A stretch of DNA of 64,000 bases from CAVREM01 sp963728825 (GCA_963728825.1 CAVSLA010000004.1:558001-622000); one strand, 5' to 3'. Shown: positions 35,400 through 44,377, numbered from the stretch's first letter. Numbers and translations: made by a program. Notes: generated by a model from the letters alone, not told the origin.

Positions 35400-35702
35400 T
35401 TACTTCGATCCGCGGGTGACCGCGAGCCGCTGGTCGATGGCGGTGACGCTCGCCTTGACCATGCTGAGCGTCGAACGAGTGGGAATTCCGTCGGTCAATC
35501 GTGCGTAGGTGCCATCGGGGCGGCGCTGGAGGAACTGCTCGCCGAGCAGGTGCTCGAGCAGGTCGTTGCAGGCCGGGGCTTCGAGGCCCCAGAGCCTGCC
35601 GGCTTGGGCCGTCGTCAGGCGCAGGCCGGGCATTTCGAGATACTCGGCGCGGATGCGGCGGAGCAACTGGGCGCGGGTGACGATCGTCAGGCTCTCGCTC
35701 AT
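35400..35702 (-). CDS. Small winged-helix-like protein
   Basis: A 100-residue protein. Residues 10-70 follow the pattern described for the gene after tolC: LLRRIRAEYLEMPGLRLT, AGRLWGLEAPACNDLLEHL and a wing-like FLQRRPDGTYAR. The C-terminal 30 residues are not conserved. I chose the ATG at 35702 (MSESLTIV). The product likely binds DNA and may control itself and the DUF302 gene 17 bp downstream. The family has no name that I know. Confidence 0.72.
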   Translation of the reverse strand: MSESLTIVTRAQLLRRIRAEYLEMPGLRLTTAQAGRLWGLEAPACNDLLEHLLGEQFLQRRPDGTYARLTDGIPTRSTLSMVKASVTAIDQRLAVTRGSK

Positions 35703-35858
35703 GACCGGACTCCTCGGTACACGAACGGATGTGTAGACCGCTAATGTGAAGACGCCGTCACACACTGTCAAGCGTGAAATGCGATTCGAAAATTCTTTTG
35801 CGAGCAACCTGACGATCGAGTCGTGAAGACGTCCGTCGTGTCCCACTCGACATCTGAT

Positions 35859-37316
35859 TCACTTCGCGGGCGCCGCCGCCGCGACTGCCTTGACGAGCTC
35901 CGGGTATGGACCAATCCGCCCGTGGATCGGCACGATGCGATCGACGCGCAGGTTGCGCTTCTGAATGTTCTGGAGAAAATTCGCGGCATACGGCGCCAGC
36001 GCTCCGCCTGGCGAATAGAGGTCGGCTTCGATCACCAACCGCTCCCGCGGCAGATAGGCCATCAGGATGGCGTCGCCGTGCCCGCTCCCCTCCACGTGGT
36101 ACAGCACCATGGTCATCGTGTCGTCCTTGTAGACGAGGCCATCGCCAACCGTTTCGACCTTGACCGGCTTGGGATTCTTGGCCAGCGCGTCGGGCGCGAG
36201 CGCGTGTGACCGCCTGGCTGCCTCGATGAAAAACGCAGCGTTCGCCTGGTGGGTCACGATCGTCAGGCCTTCGGACACGGCGGCCCGGATGCCGCCGGAA
36301 TGGTCGAAATGATGGTGCGTGTTGACGACGTGCGTCAGTGGTTTGCCCGGCCGAAGCTCGCGTGCCTTGGCAATGACGGCCAGCGTTCGCGTTTCGTTGG
36401 GTGCCTCGATCATCTTGAGGTGGTCTGAGAACTCGACGACCACGCTGTGGTGCGACTGCCCGGCCAGCCACCACACGCCGCGCCCGAGTTCTTCGACGGT
36501 GACACTTGCCGCCGGCGGGCCGGACACGCGGCTGGCCGAGGCGGCTTGTGGCGGCGCAGCGACGTCGCCGAGATCGGCGTCGACAACCTGTCGCGTCAGC
36601 CGGTGCGTGGCGGTCGTAATGGTGTCACTCTTGGTCGCCAGCCGCGTCGGCAGCTGCAATCCGTCCACTTCCTGGTAATCCGCAAACGTCGTCTCGAGGG
36701 CAACGTCGCCGAGGTTCGCGTTGTAGGCCATCGACGTCACCCGCGAGGGCAGATTGGTCGCGGCGTCAATTGCCAGCGTCAGTGCGAGCCCGTCGGCGGT
36801 TGTCACGGCGACGACGTGCTCCCCATCGAACGTCCGCGCATTTCCGACGGTCGTCGAGGGATCGAGCACCGTCCGGACGATCGTGATCGGGTGGTGGTAG
36901 AACTCGAGGCGGCGGTCGCGGGCGACGCTATCGGCTGCTCTCGTCGCGTTGCCGGTGGCGGCGATGGAGTAGGCCACCTCGCCATCGAGCCCGGCGACCT
37001 GCCGCTGCGGCGCCGGACCCTGGAAGTAGGTGAAGTTCGGCGTCCGCGTCTGCTCGACGCGGACGCGTCGGCCCGCCACGTCGATCAGCCGCCGATACCC
37101 GGTGACCGTGAACGTCTGGGACGACGATTCCGGCGTCATGTCCTGGCCGAGGTTGCCGTTGGTCCCCTCACCCTCGAGGGTCAGTGTCCTGACGGCGAGG
37201 ATGCGTTCGCGTCCGCCCAGTGCTTCAGCGGCATCGTCGACAATCTGTTGCTCCAGTGAGGGCGCCGCGCAGGCGCTTGCGACCGTCGCAACAAGGACAA
37301 GCCAGGTGCGTGGCAT
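35859..37316 (-). CDS. Exported metallo-beta-lactamase fold hydrolase
   Basis: A 485-residue protein. A signal peptide of about 19 residues ends in VASACAAP; it could be a lipoprotein signal, though the residue three before the cysteine is not the usual leucine. The first 230 residues are a beta-rich domain of unknown role. The metallo-beta-lactamase domain follows, with the metal motif HHHFDHSGG near residue 340, a later histidine in IVTHQAN and a C-terminal aspartate in VIEADLYSPG. The final histidine is in IVPIHG. All ligands look present. The substrate is unknown. The start is the ATG at 37316 (MPRTWLVL). Confidence 0.88.
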   Translation of the reverse strand: MPRTWLVLVATVASACAAPSLEQQIVDDAAEALGGRERILAVRTLTLEGEGTNGNLGQDMTPESSSQTFTVTGYRRLIDVAGRRVRVEQTRTPNFTYFQGPAPQRQVAGLDGEVAYSIAATGNATRAADSVARDRRLEFYHHPITIVRTVLDPSTTVGNARTFDGEHVVAVTTADGLALTLAIDAATNLPSRVTSMAYNANLGDVALETTFADYQEVDGLQLPTRLATKSDTITTATHRLTRQVVDADLGDVAAPPQAASASRVSGPPAASVTVEELGRGVWWLAGQSHHSVVVEFSDHLKMIEAPNETRTLAVIAKARELRPGKPLTHVVNTHHHFDHSGGIRAAVSEGLTIVTHQANAAFFIEAARRSHALAPDALAKNPKPVKVETVGDGLVYKDDTMTMVLYHVEGSGHGDAILMAYLPRERLVIEADLYSPGGALAPYAANFLQNIQKRNLRVDRIVPIHGRIGPYPELVKAVAAAAPAK

Positions 37317-37434
37317 GTTGTCTCCTCGTGTGGGAGACGATACCACCCTCCGTGTCCGGGAAAGGCTCCAGGCGTTGTGGACGCAGGATTGGATTGGTGG
37401 TGACGAAAGAGAACGCCGTGATTAAGAGACGTCG

Positions 37435-37680
37435 TCAGTCGCCAGCGGTGAACGGGTATGATGGCCGGCTCGTTGGCTCCACGATGGCGGCGAACACGTC
37501 GCCGCGGCCGTCACACCGGACGGTGAGCCTCGCCGAGGCGAGATCGGCGAGCTCGAATGTGAACGTGACGCTGTCGCCCTCCATCTGAATCTCGGGCATC
37601 GCTCCGGGACGTCGGTCAAGAGCTTTCCGCGCTGCCATGCCGGAAGCTATTGCAAACTTCCGGCCAGCGCCTGCCAGCAA
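37435..37680 (-). CDS. Hypothetical protein, small
   Basis: An open frame of at most 81 codons with the third-position GC bias of neighbouring genes, ending PSYPFTAGD. The part from MPEIQMEGDSVTFTFELADL onward looks like a small beta domain; in-frame ATGs at 37680, 37638 and 37599 are all possible starts. No family is recognised. It lies upstream of the MBL hydrolase with 118 bp between, on the same strand. It could be a chance open frame. Confidence 0.35.
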   Translation of the reverse strand: MLAGAGRKFAIASGMAARKALDRRPGAMPEIQMEGDSVTFTFELADLASARLTVRCDGRGDVFAAIVEPTSRPSYPFTAGD

Positions 37681-37833
37681 AAGGCTGTTGAAATTGGGCG
37701 ATTTCGGTCCAAGCGGGACTTTCCGTCATAGCGGACTTCCAGGACTACTGTACGGAATAAGGCGCAAAAATGACGCACATCCGCCCGATTGTGTACCGGG
37801 TTCGGGACTAAGATGAGGGCCCCTGAGGACAGG

Positions 37834-38187
37834 ATGATCGCCGCGCTACTTCTGCTGATCGTCGCGGGCGCCGGCACGCAATCGGGGACACGCGTCGTCC
37901 ACCTCGAGCTCTTTCCCGTCAAGGACGCGGCGGCCGTGCCGATCGCGGTCCGTGAAAACGAAACGCTGATCACAACGGTCAAGGAGCTCGGCACGCTGGC
38001 GTTCGAAGTCCGGTTCAGGGATCGGCAGGAAAAGATCGTGCTCGTCGTGGTCTTCGACGCCGAAAGCTCTCCGCACACCCTGCTCGGCGCCACTGAGGTG
38101 CCCACCGACGGGAAGCGTATCGAATCCAATACCTCGCCACCGTTCGGGATTCGTATCCGCAGAATCGAGACCAGCTCGCGTCGTTGA
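37834..38187 (+). CDS. Hypothetical exported protein
   Basis: A 117-residue protein with a signal peptide (IAALLLLIVAGAGTQSG) followed by a beta-strand-rich domain (RVVHLELFPVKDAAAVPIAV, LAFEVRFRDRQEKIVLVVVFD). Every strand of the mature part has alternating hydrophobic residues. I chose the ATG at 37834, preceded by GAGGACAGG; an ATG at 37813 would add seven polar residues. The family is not recognised. It stands alone. Confidence 0.6.
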   Translation: MIAALLLLIVAGAGTQSGTRVVHLELFPVKDAAAVPIAVRENETLITTVKELGTLAFEVRFRDRQEKIVLVVVFDAESSPHTLLGATEVPTDGKRIESNTSPPFGIRIRRIETSSRR

Positions 38188-38267
38188 ACCTGGCTTGATT
38201 GAACGGATCGTTTCGAGCGCCTCTAAGGCCAACGAGCGAGCATCGTATCGTGAGGGCCGCTCGACCG

Positions 38268-38903
38268 TTACACGAGAGGCTCGAGCCAGCGTTTCGCGCC
38301 GTTGATATCGTGCGGCGTCAGTTCGTGACCGCCCGGCTGCCACTCAACCGTCACCGTGGCGCCAGTGGCGCGAAGCAGTTCGGCCAGCCGCTTCGTCTCG
38401 GCCTCCGAGACCAGCGGATCCTGCCGGCCATTGGAGATGAGCACCGGCGTCGCGTGATGTTGCGGGAGTGAGGCGGGCACGAGCGGTACCGTGCCACGAA
38501 ACAGCACCGCTCCGCCCAAGGCGTCGGGTCGCAGCAGCAGCAGGCTCGCCGCGATGTTGGCGCCGTTGGAGAAGCCGGCCGCCAGGACGCGACGCGGATC
38601 GAACCGGTAATGGGCCGCGGCAGCGGCGATGAAATCGGCGAGCTCGTCGGTGCGAAACTTCAAATCCTCTTCGTCGAAGACCCCTTGGGCCAGCCGGCGA
38701 AAAAATCTCGGCATCCCCCGTTCGAGAACCTTGCCGCGCGGGCTGAGGATGCCCGCGTCCGGTCCGAGCACGCGACCGAGCGGCAGGAGATCCATCTCGG
38801 TTCCCCCCGTCCCATGCAGGAGCAGGAGCGTGGGTGTGCCGGACCGCTCGGCAGTCGGCGGTTGATAGACGTGCTGAAAGCCCAGTTGATCGGTCACAGT
38901 CAT
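38268..38903 (-). CDS. Alpha/beta hydrolase, carboxylesterase type (MhqD-like)
   Basis: A 211-residue esterase. The oxyanion-side motif LLLLHGTGGTEMDLLPL opens the domain, the nucleophile elbow is GFSNGAN (about residue 118), the acid is in SNGRQDPLV (about 160) and the histidine in PGGHELT (about 192), so the catalytic triad is complete. Its start overlaps the stop of the extradiol dioxygenase-like gene by 4 bases. The pair matches the MhqO-MhqD arrangement of Bacillus, which deals with quinones and hydroquinones; the assignment to that pathway is inference. Confidence 0.85.
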   Translation of the reverse strand: MTVTDQLGFQHVYQPPTAERSGTPTLLLLHGTGGTEMDLLPLGRVLGPDAGILSPRGKVLERGMPRFFRRLAQGVFDEEDLKFRTDELADFIAAAAAHYRFDPRRVLAAGFSNGANIAASLLLLRPDALGGAVLFRGTVPLVPASLPQHHATPVLISNGRQDPLVSEAETKRLAELLRATGATVTVEWQPGGHELTPHDINGAKRWLEPLV

Positions 38904-39859
38904 CGAGCTGCCGGTATCGGACTCGTGAGAGGCGGCAAAGCGCCTTCAATTGACGGCCGGTGCGATTCCAACCACGGCGGCAGCACGAGCGACTCCCCGA
39001 GGTGCGCCGGGTCTTCGTCTGCGGCGAAGCCGGGCCCTTCGGTGGCGATCTCGAACAGCACGCCGCCAGGCTCTTTGAAGTAGACGGATTTGAACCAAAA
39101 ACGATCGATCACTTCGGTGGCATGGCCGCCGGCCGATTCGACCTGTCCCCGCACCGCTCGTTGATGCGCCTCGTCTCTCACACTCCACGCGAGGTGATGA
39201 ATGGTGCCGACCCCCCAGGCACCGCGGCGCTGGTCGGGCGTCTCCTTGACGTCGAGGATGCCGGCCGCGTCGGTGAAGCCATAACGGGTCCAGCCATTCT
39301 CCGAGCCCAGGTGCTCGAAACCGAGGACCGACGTCAGGAAGGTTGCGCTCGGCGCCGCTTCCCGTTCCCAGACCTGCGCGCCATACAACCCGCGCACCTG
39401 GCGCTCGGCTGGAACCGTACTTCCATCCCATGGTGTGAAGCTGCGGCGAGTGGGCCGGCCACTTTCGACCAACGCCACTTTCAGTCCGTGGGGGTCGGTG
39501 AAAGGCAGCACGCGATCGCCAAATCGTGTCCCGCGTGGCTGCATCACGGTGCCGTATTTTTCGAGTCGAGCCGCCCAGTAGTCGAGGCTGCCAGCTGGCA
39601 CTTCCAGACTCACCTCGAGCGCGAGACCGTGTCCGATCCGCGGCGGCGCAAGGTGGGACCAGGGAAAGAAGGTCAGGTCAGTCCCGGGATGTCCCTCCGC
39701 ATCAGCGTAGAACAGATGGTACGTGCCTGGGTCGTCCTGGTTGACGCTGCGCTTGACGAGACGCATGCCGAGGACGCCCGCATAGAAGTCGAGGTTTTCC
39801 TGCGCAGGTCCCGCGATCGCTGTGATGTGATGCAGCCCGTTGACGCGATCCATAGCCAT
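38900..39859 (-). CDS. VOC family ring-cleaving dioxygenase (MhqO-like)
   Basis: A 319-residue protein with two vicinal-oxygen-chelate (glyoxalase-type) modules. The first begins GLHHITAIAGPAQENLDFYAG and carries FYADAEGHPGTDLTFFPW; the second has VGTIHHLAWSVRDEAHQ and SVYFKEPGGVLFEIATEGPGF. The metal ligands are the histidine of LHHIT, the histidine of IHHLA and the glutamate of LFEIA. MhqO-type enzymes cleave hydroquinone-like rings. It is the first gene of a coupled pair with the MhqD-like esterase. An ATG at 39853 is an alternative start. Confidence 0.88.
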   Translation of the reverse strand: MAMDRVNGLHHITAIAGPAQENLDFYAGVLGMRLVKRSVNQDDPGTYHLFYADAEGHPGTDLTFFPWSHLAPPRIGHGLALEVSLEVPAGSLDYWAARLEKYGTVMQPRGTRFGDRVLPFTDPHGLKVALVESGRPTRRSFTPWDGSTVPAERQVRGLYGAQVWEREAAPSATFLTSVLGFEHLGSENGWTRYGFTDAAGILDVKETPDQRRGAWGVGTIHHLAWSVRDEAHQRAVRGQVESAGGHATEVIDRFWFKSVYFKEPGGVLFEIATEGPGFAADEDPAHLGESLVLPPWLESHRPSIEGALPPLTSPIPAAR

Positions 39860-39919
39860 CAGTATGGAGCATCTCGTTGCGGGCGCTTCACGATTTGACC
39901 GCGCGTACCCACGAGAAAA

Positions 39920-40004
39920 GCCGGGTCTAAAAAGACCCGGCCTACATCTGGAAGTACGTAGGGCGCACCTCTGGAGTACGTAGGGCGGAGCTCTTAGGTC
40001 CGCC
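39920..40004. repeat. GGGTCC/GGACCC-type palindrome pair
   Basis: GCCGGGTCT-AAAA-AGACCCGGC at 39920-39941 has perfect 9-bp arms. A second unit, GGCGGAGCT-CTT-AGGTCCGCC at 39984-40004, has one mismatch in its arms. GTACGTAGGGCG occurs twice between them. It lies after the stop of the first ammonium transporter gene and before the start of the MhqO gene, both on the minus strand. Confidence 0.85.
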
Positions 40005-40071
40005 TTGGTTTGTGTTCGGTCCGCCTCGTTCTGTCGCCTTTTACTACAGCGTCAAAACGCACAACGATCGA

Positions 40072-41298
40072 TCAATGCGTCGCCGCGCTTCCGCCCATGT
40101 GCACGTACGCCTCTTCGCCGTGCATGCACATGTCGAGGCCAACGCCTTCGTCCGACGCCGAGGCGCGCAGCGGGACCACCGCGCCAATGATCTTCAGCAG
40201 GAGGAAGCTGGCGATGCCGCTGTAGGCCATCGCCGCGACGACCGCTACGGCCTGGATGCCCAGCTGTGCCGGGTTGCCGAACAGCAGTCCGTCCCGCCCG
40301 GCCGAGTTCAGCGCCTGTTGCGCAAAGACTCCGGTGAGCAAGGCGCCGACCGTTCCGCCGACACCGTGGGCGGCAACGACGTCGAGTGAATCGTCGAGAT
40401 TCGTCTTGGCGCGGAAGATCAGACCGAAGTAGCTCGGCACCGCGGCAATGCCGCCCAGCGCGATCGCGCTCATCGGCCCGATGAAACCGGCGGCCGGTGT
40501 GATGGCGACGAGACCGACCACGATGGCGGTCGCCGCGCCGACCGCCGTCGGCCGTCCCGTCCGCACGTAATCCAGCATCGTCCAGACGACCAGCGTGCCC
40601 ATCGGCGCCAGGAATGTCGTCGTGAACGCGAGGGCGGCGAGCTCGCCGGCGGCGAGCGCGCTTCCGGCGTTGAACCCGAACCAGCCGAACCAGAGCAAGC
40701 CGGCGCCGAGCAGCGTGAAGGGGACGTTGTGAGGCAGGAGCGGCGACTTCTTGTAATCGCGTCGCGACCCCACCACGAGCGCGGCGACGAGCGCCGCGAT
40801 GCCGGCGTTGACGTGCACGACGGTCCCGCCCGCGAAGTCGAGCGCTCCCATGTCGGCCAGCCAGCCGCCGCCCCACACCCAGTGCGCGATCGGGGCGTAG
40901 ACGACGACCGCCCAGAGCGAGATGAAGATCAGGTACGCCGAGAAGCGCATCCGCTCGACGATGGCGCCGGAGATCAGCGCCGCCGTGATGATGCAGAACG
41001 TGCCCTGATATGACATGAACAGGTAGTGGGGAATCGTGCCCTGCGGCTCGAGGCCGACGCCGCGCAGGAACAGGCGGGAAGCGTCGCCAAGCCAGTTGCT
41101 CCCTTCCGCAAACGCGAGGGAGTAGCCGATGACGGCCCACAACACGCCGACGAACCCGAGTGAGATGAAGCTCATCATCATCGTGTTGAGCGCGTTCTTC
41201 GAGCGGACCAGGCCTCCGTAAAAGAAGGCGAGCGCCGGCGTCATCAGCAGCACCAACGCAGTCGAGATCAGCATCCACGCAGTATCGGCCTGGTTCAC
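40072..41298 (-). CDS. amt: Ammonium transporter (Amt family)
   Basis: A 408-residue inner-membrane ammonium channel with eleven predicted helices. Family motifs include MTPALAFFYGGLVRSKNALNTMM near residue 20, FCIITAALISGAIVERM, LDFAGGTVVHVNAG with the first pore histidine, and VAAHGVGGTVGALLTG with the second. The short cytoplasmic tail carries the conserved HGEEAYV, which in other Amt proteins is where P-II docks. I chose the GTG at 41298 because AAGGAG stands 8 bases before it. The second Amt gene lies 119 bp upstream and is very similar, so they are a tandem duplication. Confidence 0.95.
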   Translation of the reverse strand: MNQADTAWMLISTALVLLMTPALAFFYGGLVRSKNALNTMMMSFISLGFVGVLWAVIGYSLAFAEGSNWLGDASRLFLRGVGLEPQGTIPHYLFMSYQGTFCIITAALISGAIVERMRFSAYLIFISLWAVVVYAPIAHWVWGGGWLADMGALDFAGGTVVHVNAGIAALVAALVVGSRRDYKKSPLLPHNVPFTLLGAGLLWFGWFGFNAGSALAAGELAALAFTTTFLAPMGTLVVWTMLDYVRTGRPTAVGAATAIVVGLVAITPAAGFIGPMSAIALGGIAAVPSYFGLIFRAKTNLDDSLDVVAAHGVGGTVGALLTGVFAQQALNSAGRDGLLFGNPAQLGIQAVAVVAAMAYSGIASFLLLKIIGAVVPLRASASDEGVGLDMCMHGEEAYVHMGGSAATH

Positions 41299-41341
41299 GA
41301 GCTCATCTCCTTCGAAGAACGGACATGTCAGACGACGGTGC

Positions 41342-41396
41342 GGCGGGCCCAAAAGGACCCGCCCTACGAAATCCGGCGGGTCCCGAAGGACCCGCC
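41342..41396. repeat. GGGTCC/GGACCC-type palindrome pair between the Amt genes
   Basis: GGCGGGCCC-AAAA-GGACCCGCC at 41342-41363 (one mismatch) and GGCGGGTCC-CGAA-GGACCCGCC at 41375-41396 (perfect 9-bp arms) lie between the two amt genes, just after the stop of the upstream copy. They could end or reduce transcription between the copies. Confidence 0.85.
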
Positions 41397-41417
41397 CGAC
41401 GAGTCAACGACAAGCGC

Positions 41418-42692
41418 TCAGGCGGTTTCCAGCACGGTGACGCCTGCCGGCGACTTCGACGCGGCGACCGGTTCGAGCGCCGAACTGCCACCGGCCTGCA
41501 CGTAGGCTTCTTCACCGTGCATCGTCACGTCAAGACCGGTCGCTTCGTCCGCCGCATCTGCGCGCAGCGGGACGAACAGCGCGATGCCCTTGAGCAGGAT
41601 GAAGCTGGCGACGCCGCTGTAGAGAATTGCGGCGCCAACTGCCACCGCCTGGATGCCGAGCTGAGCGGGATTGCCGAACAGCGCGCCATCCGCGAGACCG
41701 TTGAGGGCCTTCTGGGCGAAGACGCCGGTCAGCAGCGCTCCCACCGTGCCGCCGATACCGTGGGCCGCGACCACATCGAGTGAATCGTCGAGCGAGCTCT
41801 TGGCTCGGACGATCAACCCGAAGTAGCTCGGCACCGCGGCAATGCCGCCGAGGGCAAGCGCGCTCATCGGCCCGACGAACCCGGCCGCCGGCGTGATGGC
41901 GACCAGACCGACCACGATGGCGGTCGCGGCGCCGACCGCTGTCGGCTTGCTGCCCCGCGCGTAATCGAGCAGCGTCCACACGACGAGGGTGGCCATCGGC
42001 GCGAGGAATGTCGTCGTAAAGGCCAACGCGGCGGAGTTGTTGGCGCCGACGGCGCTGCCGGCGTTGAACCCGAACCAGCCGAACCAGAGCAGGCCGGCGC
42101 CAAGCAGCGTGAACGGCACGTTGTGGGGCATCAGCGCCGCCTTCTTGAAATCACGCCGTTTGCCGACGACGAGCGCGGCGACCAGCGCCGCCACGCCGGC
42201 GTTGACGTGCACCACCGTGCCGCCAGCGAAATCGAGCGCGCCCATGTCGGCCAACCAGCCGCCGCCCCACACCCAGTGGGCCACCGGCGCATAGACGAAC
42301 AGCGCCCACAGCGAGATGAAGATCAGGTAGGCCGAGAAACGCATCCGCTCCACGACCGCGCCTGAAATCAGCGCCGCGGTGATGATGCAGAACGTCCCCT
42401 GGTAGGACATGAACAGGTAGTGCGGGATCGTGCCCTGCGGCTCCAGGCCGACGCCCTGCAGGCCGAGGCGCGACAGGTCGCCAATCCAGTTGTTGCCGGG
42501 GGCAAACGACAGCGAATAGCCGGCGATGGCCCACAGCACGCCGACGAATCCGAGCGAGATGAAGCTCATCATCATCGTATTGAGCGCGTTCTTCGACCGG
42601 ACGAGGCCGCCGTAGAAGAACGCGAGAGCGGGTGTCATCAACAGCACCAGCGCCGTCGACACCAGCATCCAGCTCGTATCCGCAGGATTCAT
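41418..42692 (-). CDS. amt: Ammonium transporter (Amt family), second copy
   Basis: A 424-residue paralogue of the neighbouring Amt, alike through nearly the whole length (for example MTPALAFFYGGLVRSKNALN, GTVVHVNAGVAALVAALVVG, VAAHGIGGTVGALLTGVFAQ). The tail again has HGEEAYV, followed by an extra 25 residues (GGSSALEPVAASKSPAGVTV) that the other copy lacks. The start is the ATG at 42692, with GGGGAGG 8 bases before it. A perfect 7-bp inverted repeat lies in the leader at 42718-42737. It is divergent from the TorF-like porin gene. Confidence 0.95.
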   Translation of the reverse strand: MNPADTSWMLVSTALVLLMTPALAFFYGGLVRSKNALNTMMMSFISLGFVGVLWAIAGYSLSFAPGNNWIGDLSRLGLQGVGLEPQGTIPHYLFMSYQGTFCIITAALISGAVVERMRFSAYLIFISLWALFVYAPVAHWVWGGGWLADMGALDFAGGTVVHVNAGVAALVAALVVGKRRDFKKAALMPHNVPFTLLGAGLLWFGWFGFNAGSAVGANNSAALAFTTTFLAPMATLVVWTLLDYARGSKPTAVGAATAIVVGLVAITPAAGFVGPMSALALGGIAAVPSYFGLIVRAKSSLDDSLDVVAAHGIGGTVGALLTGVFAQKALNGLADGALFGNPAQLGIQAVAVGAAILYSGVASFILLKGIALFVPLRADAADEATGLDVTMHGEEAYVQAGGSSALEPVAASKSPAGVTVLETA

Positions 42693-42717
42693 CGTGTGTG
42701 CCTCCCCATGAATGTGA

Positions 42718-42737
42718 CCGTCCCGAGCCTGGGACGG
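42718..42737 (-). promoter_or_regulatory. Inverted repeat in the amt leader
   Basis: CCGTCCC-GAGCCT-GGGACGG is a perfect 7-bp inverted repeat with a 6-base spacer, about 25 bases before the amt start codon and next to its ribosome site. It could be an operator or an RNA hairpin that affects translation. Function is inferred from position only. Confidence 0.45.
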
Positions 42738-43199
42738 AGATTGGTCAGGCGTTGAGCAAGCGGCTCGCCAGCCGGCCGGGGTCGGGGCCGCGGGGATCGC
42801 GGAATTTTGCGCCGTTTTTTGACGATCCCGGAAAGAGTGTGACGACATTAATGTAGGAACCAGGAGATAGCACCACAAAGATGTCAGGTTGGACGAGTGA
42901 GGGCGGTCGGCGCGGCGTCGCTGGCCGGGGTGGTCGCGCGGCGCGGCGCCCGGCCCGGCGGCGCCACCGGCCAGACAAGGCGACACAAATGTCCGGATGG
43001 CTTGATTAGGCTACAGGAATGTCTGTTTTCTCGATGGAGGGTCGATCCGTGGCGTCGCGTCGCGCGGGCGAATTTGTTCGAAGAACACCGCCGAACCAGC
43101 TGGCACGCGCGGTTCGCTCTGTGGCGTTCGTCTTGCACCGGGGCGCGCGACATCCGCTGACCAGCAGATGGCGTAACCGTTCCTCTCGGAGGTGCAGAC
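42738..43199. other. Intergenic region between amt and the porin gene
   Basis: This is the largest gene-free stretch in the window, about 460 bp. It must contain the divergent promoters of the amt and porin genes. Open frames in it have no recognisable content. A GGAGGTG ribosome site for the porin gene is at its right end. I looked for a sigma-54 promoter, as often found at nitrogen genes; the nearest match (TGGCACG at 43101) has the wrong spacing. Confidence 0.5.
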
Positions 43200-44090
43200 G
43201 TGCGCGTGACGACGAGATCTTCTGTTTGGCTTCGAACAGCAATCTGTGCGGTGGTAGCGACAGTCGGTGCAGCGAACACCGTGTATGCGCAGAACGATCC
43301 CAATCCCGGCGCGCTGACGATCACGGCCGGCCTCGATGCGCCGACGCTGTATTTCTTCCGCGGCATCCGTCAGGAGACCGACCAGAAGCTCACCCTCTGG
43401 CCGTTCGGCGATCTGGGCATCGCGCTCTTCTCGGGCGATGGCGGCCTGAAAAGCGCCAGCGTGAACGTCGGCGTGTGGAACAGTCTGCATACGGGCAGTT
43501 CCGGCAGCGACGGCCCGAGCGGCGAGCTGCACTACGAAATGGATTTCTATTCGACGCTCTCGCTCGGCTTTGGCGGCGGCGTCACCCTCGGCACGACGTA
43601 TACGGCGTACACAAGCCCGAACAACATGTTTACCAACGTGAAGGAGCTGAGCTTCAAGGTGTCGAAAGCTCACATGCTGGCGCCGTATGGTGTCCTGGCC
43701 TTTGAAATCGGTGGTGACGAGTCCGGGCAGGCCGACGGCGGACACTTCTTCGGCGGCGAGAAGGGCACCTACCTCGAGCTGGGCGTCGGACCGAGCTGGC
43801 CGCTCGGCGGCGGCATCGCGACGCTGACGGTTCCGGTGAAGTTCGGCTTCAGCTTGAGCAACTACTACGAGCGGCTCGACGAGGTCGGCGATCTGGTCGA
43901 CGACACGTTCGGATTCTTCGACATCGGCGGGCTCGTCACATTTCCCTTGACCGCCATTCCGAGCAGCTTCGGCGCGTGGAATTTCCACGCCGGGCTCGAC
44001 GTGCTCGTGTTCGGGGATACGACGAAGGCCGCCAATCTGGGTGAGTCGAGCAAGGTCGTCGGGATCTTCGGGATCGGCCTGACCTACTGA
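43200..44090 (+). CDS. TorF family putative porin
   Basis: A 296-residue outer-membrane protein. The signal peptide ends near residue 30 (ANTVYAQ). The mature part begins with the family pattern ITAGLDAPTLYFFRGIRQETDQ and continues with regular amphipathic strands of a beta-barrel (GLGIALF-like, YSTLSLGFGGGVTLGTTY), ending in IFGIGLTY with the C-terminal aromatic residue expected for barrel assembly. In other bacteria this family (TIGR02001) lies next to P-II and ammonium transporter genes, as it does here, which supports a role in nitrogen-source uptake. The start is GTG, with GGAGGTG close before it. Confidence 0.82.
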   Translation: MRVTTRSSVWLRTAICAVVATVGAANTVYAQNDPNPGALTITAGLDAPTLYFFRGIRQETDQKLTLWPFGDLGIALFSGDGGLKSASVNVGVWNSLHTGSSGSDGPSGELHYEMDFYSTLSLGFGGGVTLGTTYTAYTSPNNMFTNVKELSFKVSKAHMLAPYGVLAFEIGGDESGQADGGHFFGGEKGTYLELGVGPSWPLGGGIATLTVPVKFGFSLSNYYERLDEVGDLVDDTFGFFDIGGLVTFPLTAIPSSFGAWNFHAGLDVLVFGDTTKAANLGESSKVVGIFGIGLTY

Positions 44091-44377
44091 CCAGGACGAT
44101 CGTCGTGGGTGGGTGCGGGTACCCTGGTGAAGGCGGCGCGGGCAGAGCGGAGCGTCGCACGTCACCAGGGTGTCCGCAGTTTCGCGACCGACGGTTTGCG
44201 ACTACGATACGGGTGCAAGTTCATCGATGACCAATCCGACTCCTCCGCTGACCGGCGCTGCCGGCGATGCCCGAGCCGCGCGTGCGGCGCGGCTCGAGTC
44301 GGCGCGCGCCGAGCTGCGTGTGGCAACCGAGCGCGGCGAGGGCGGACGGGTCGCGCTGAAGCAGGTACTCGCAGCGG

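Noticed and set aside
43101..43118. Possible sigma-54 promoter before the TorF-like porin gene
   Set aside because: TGGCACG is present but the downstream GC element is two bases too far for the fixed -24/-12 spacing, and the TTGC core is missing.
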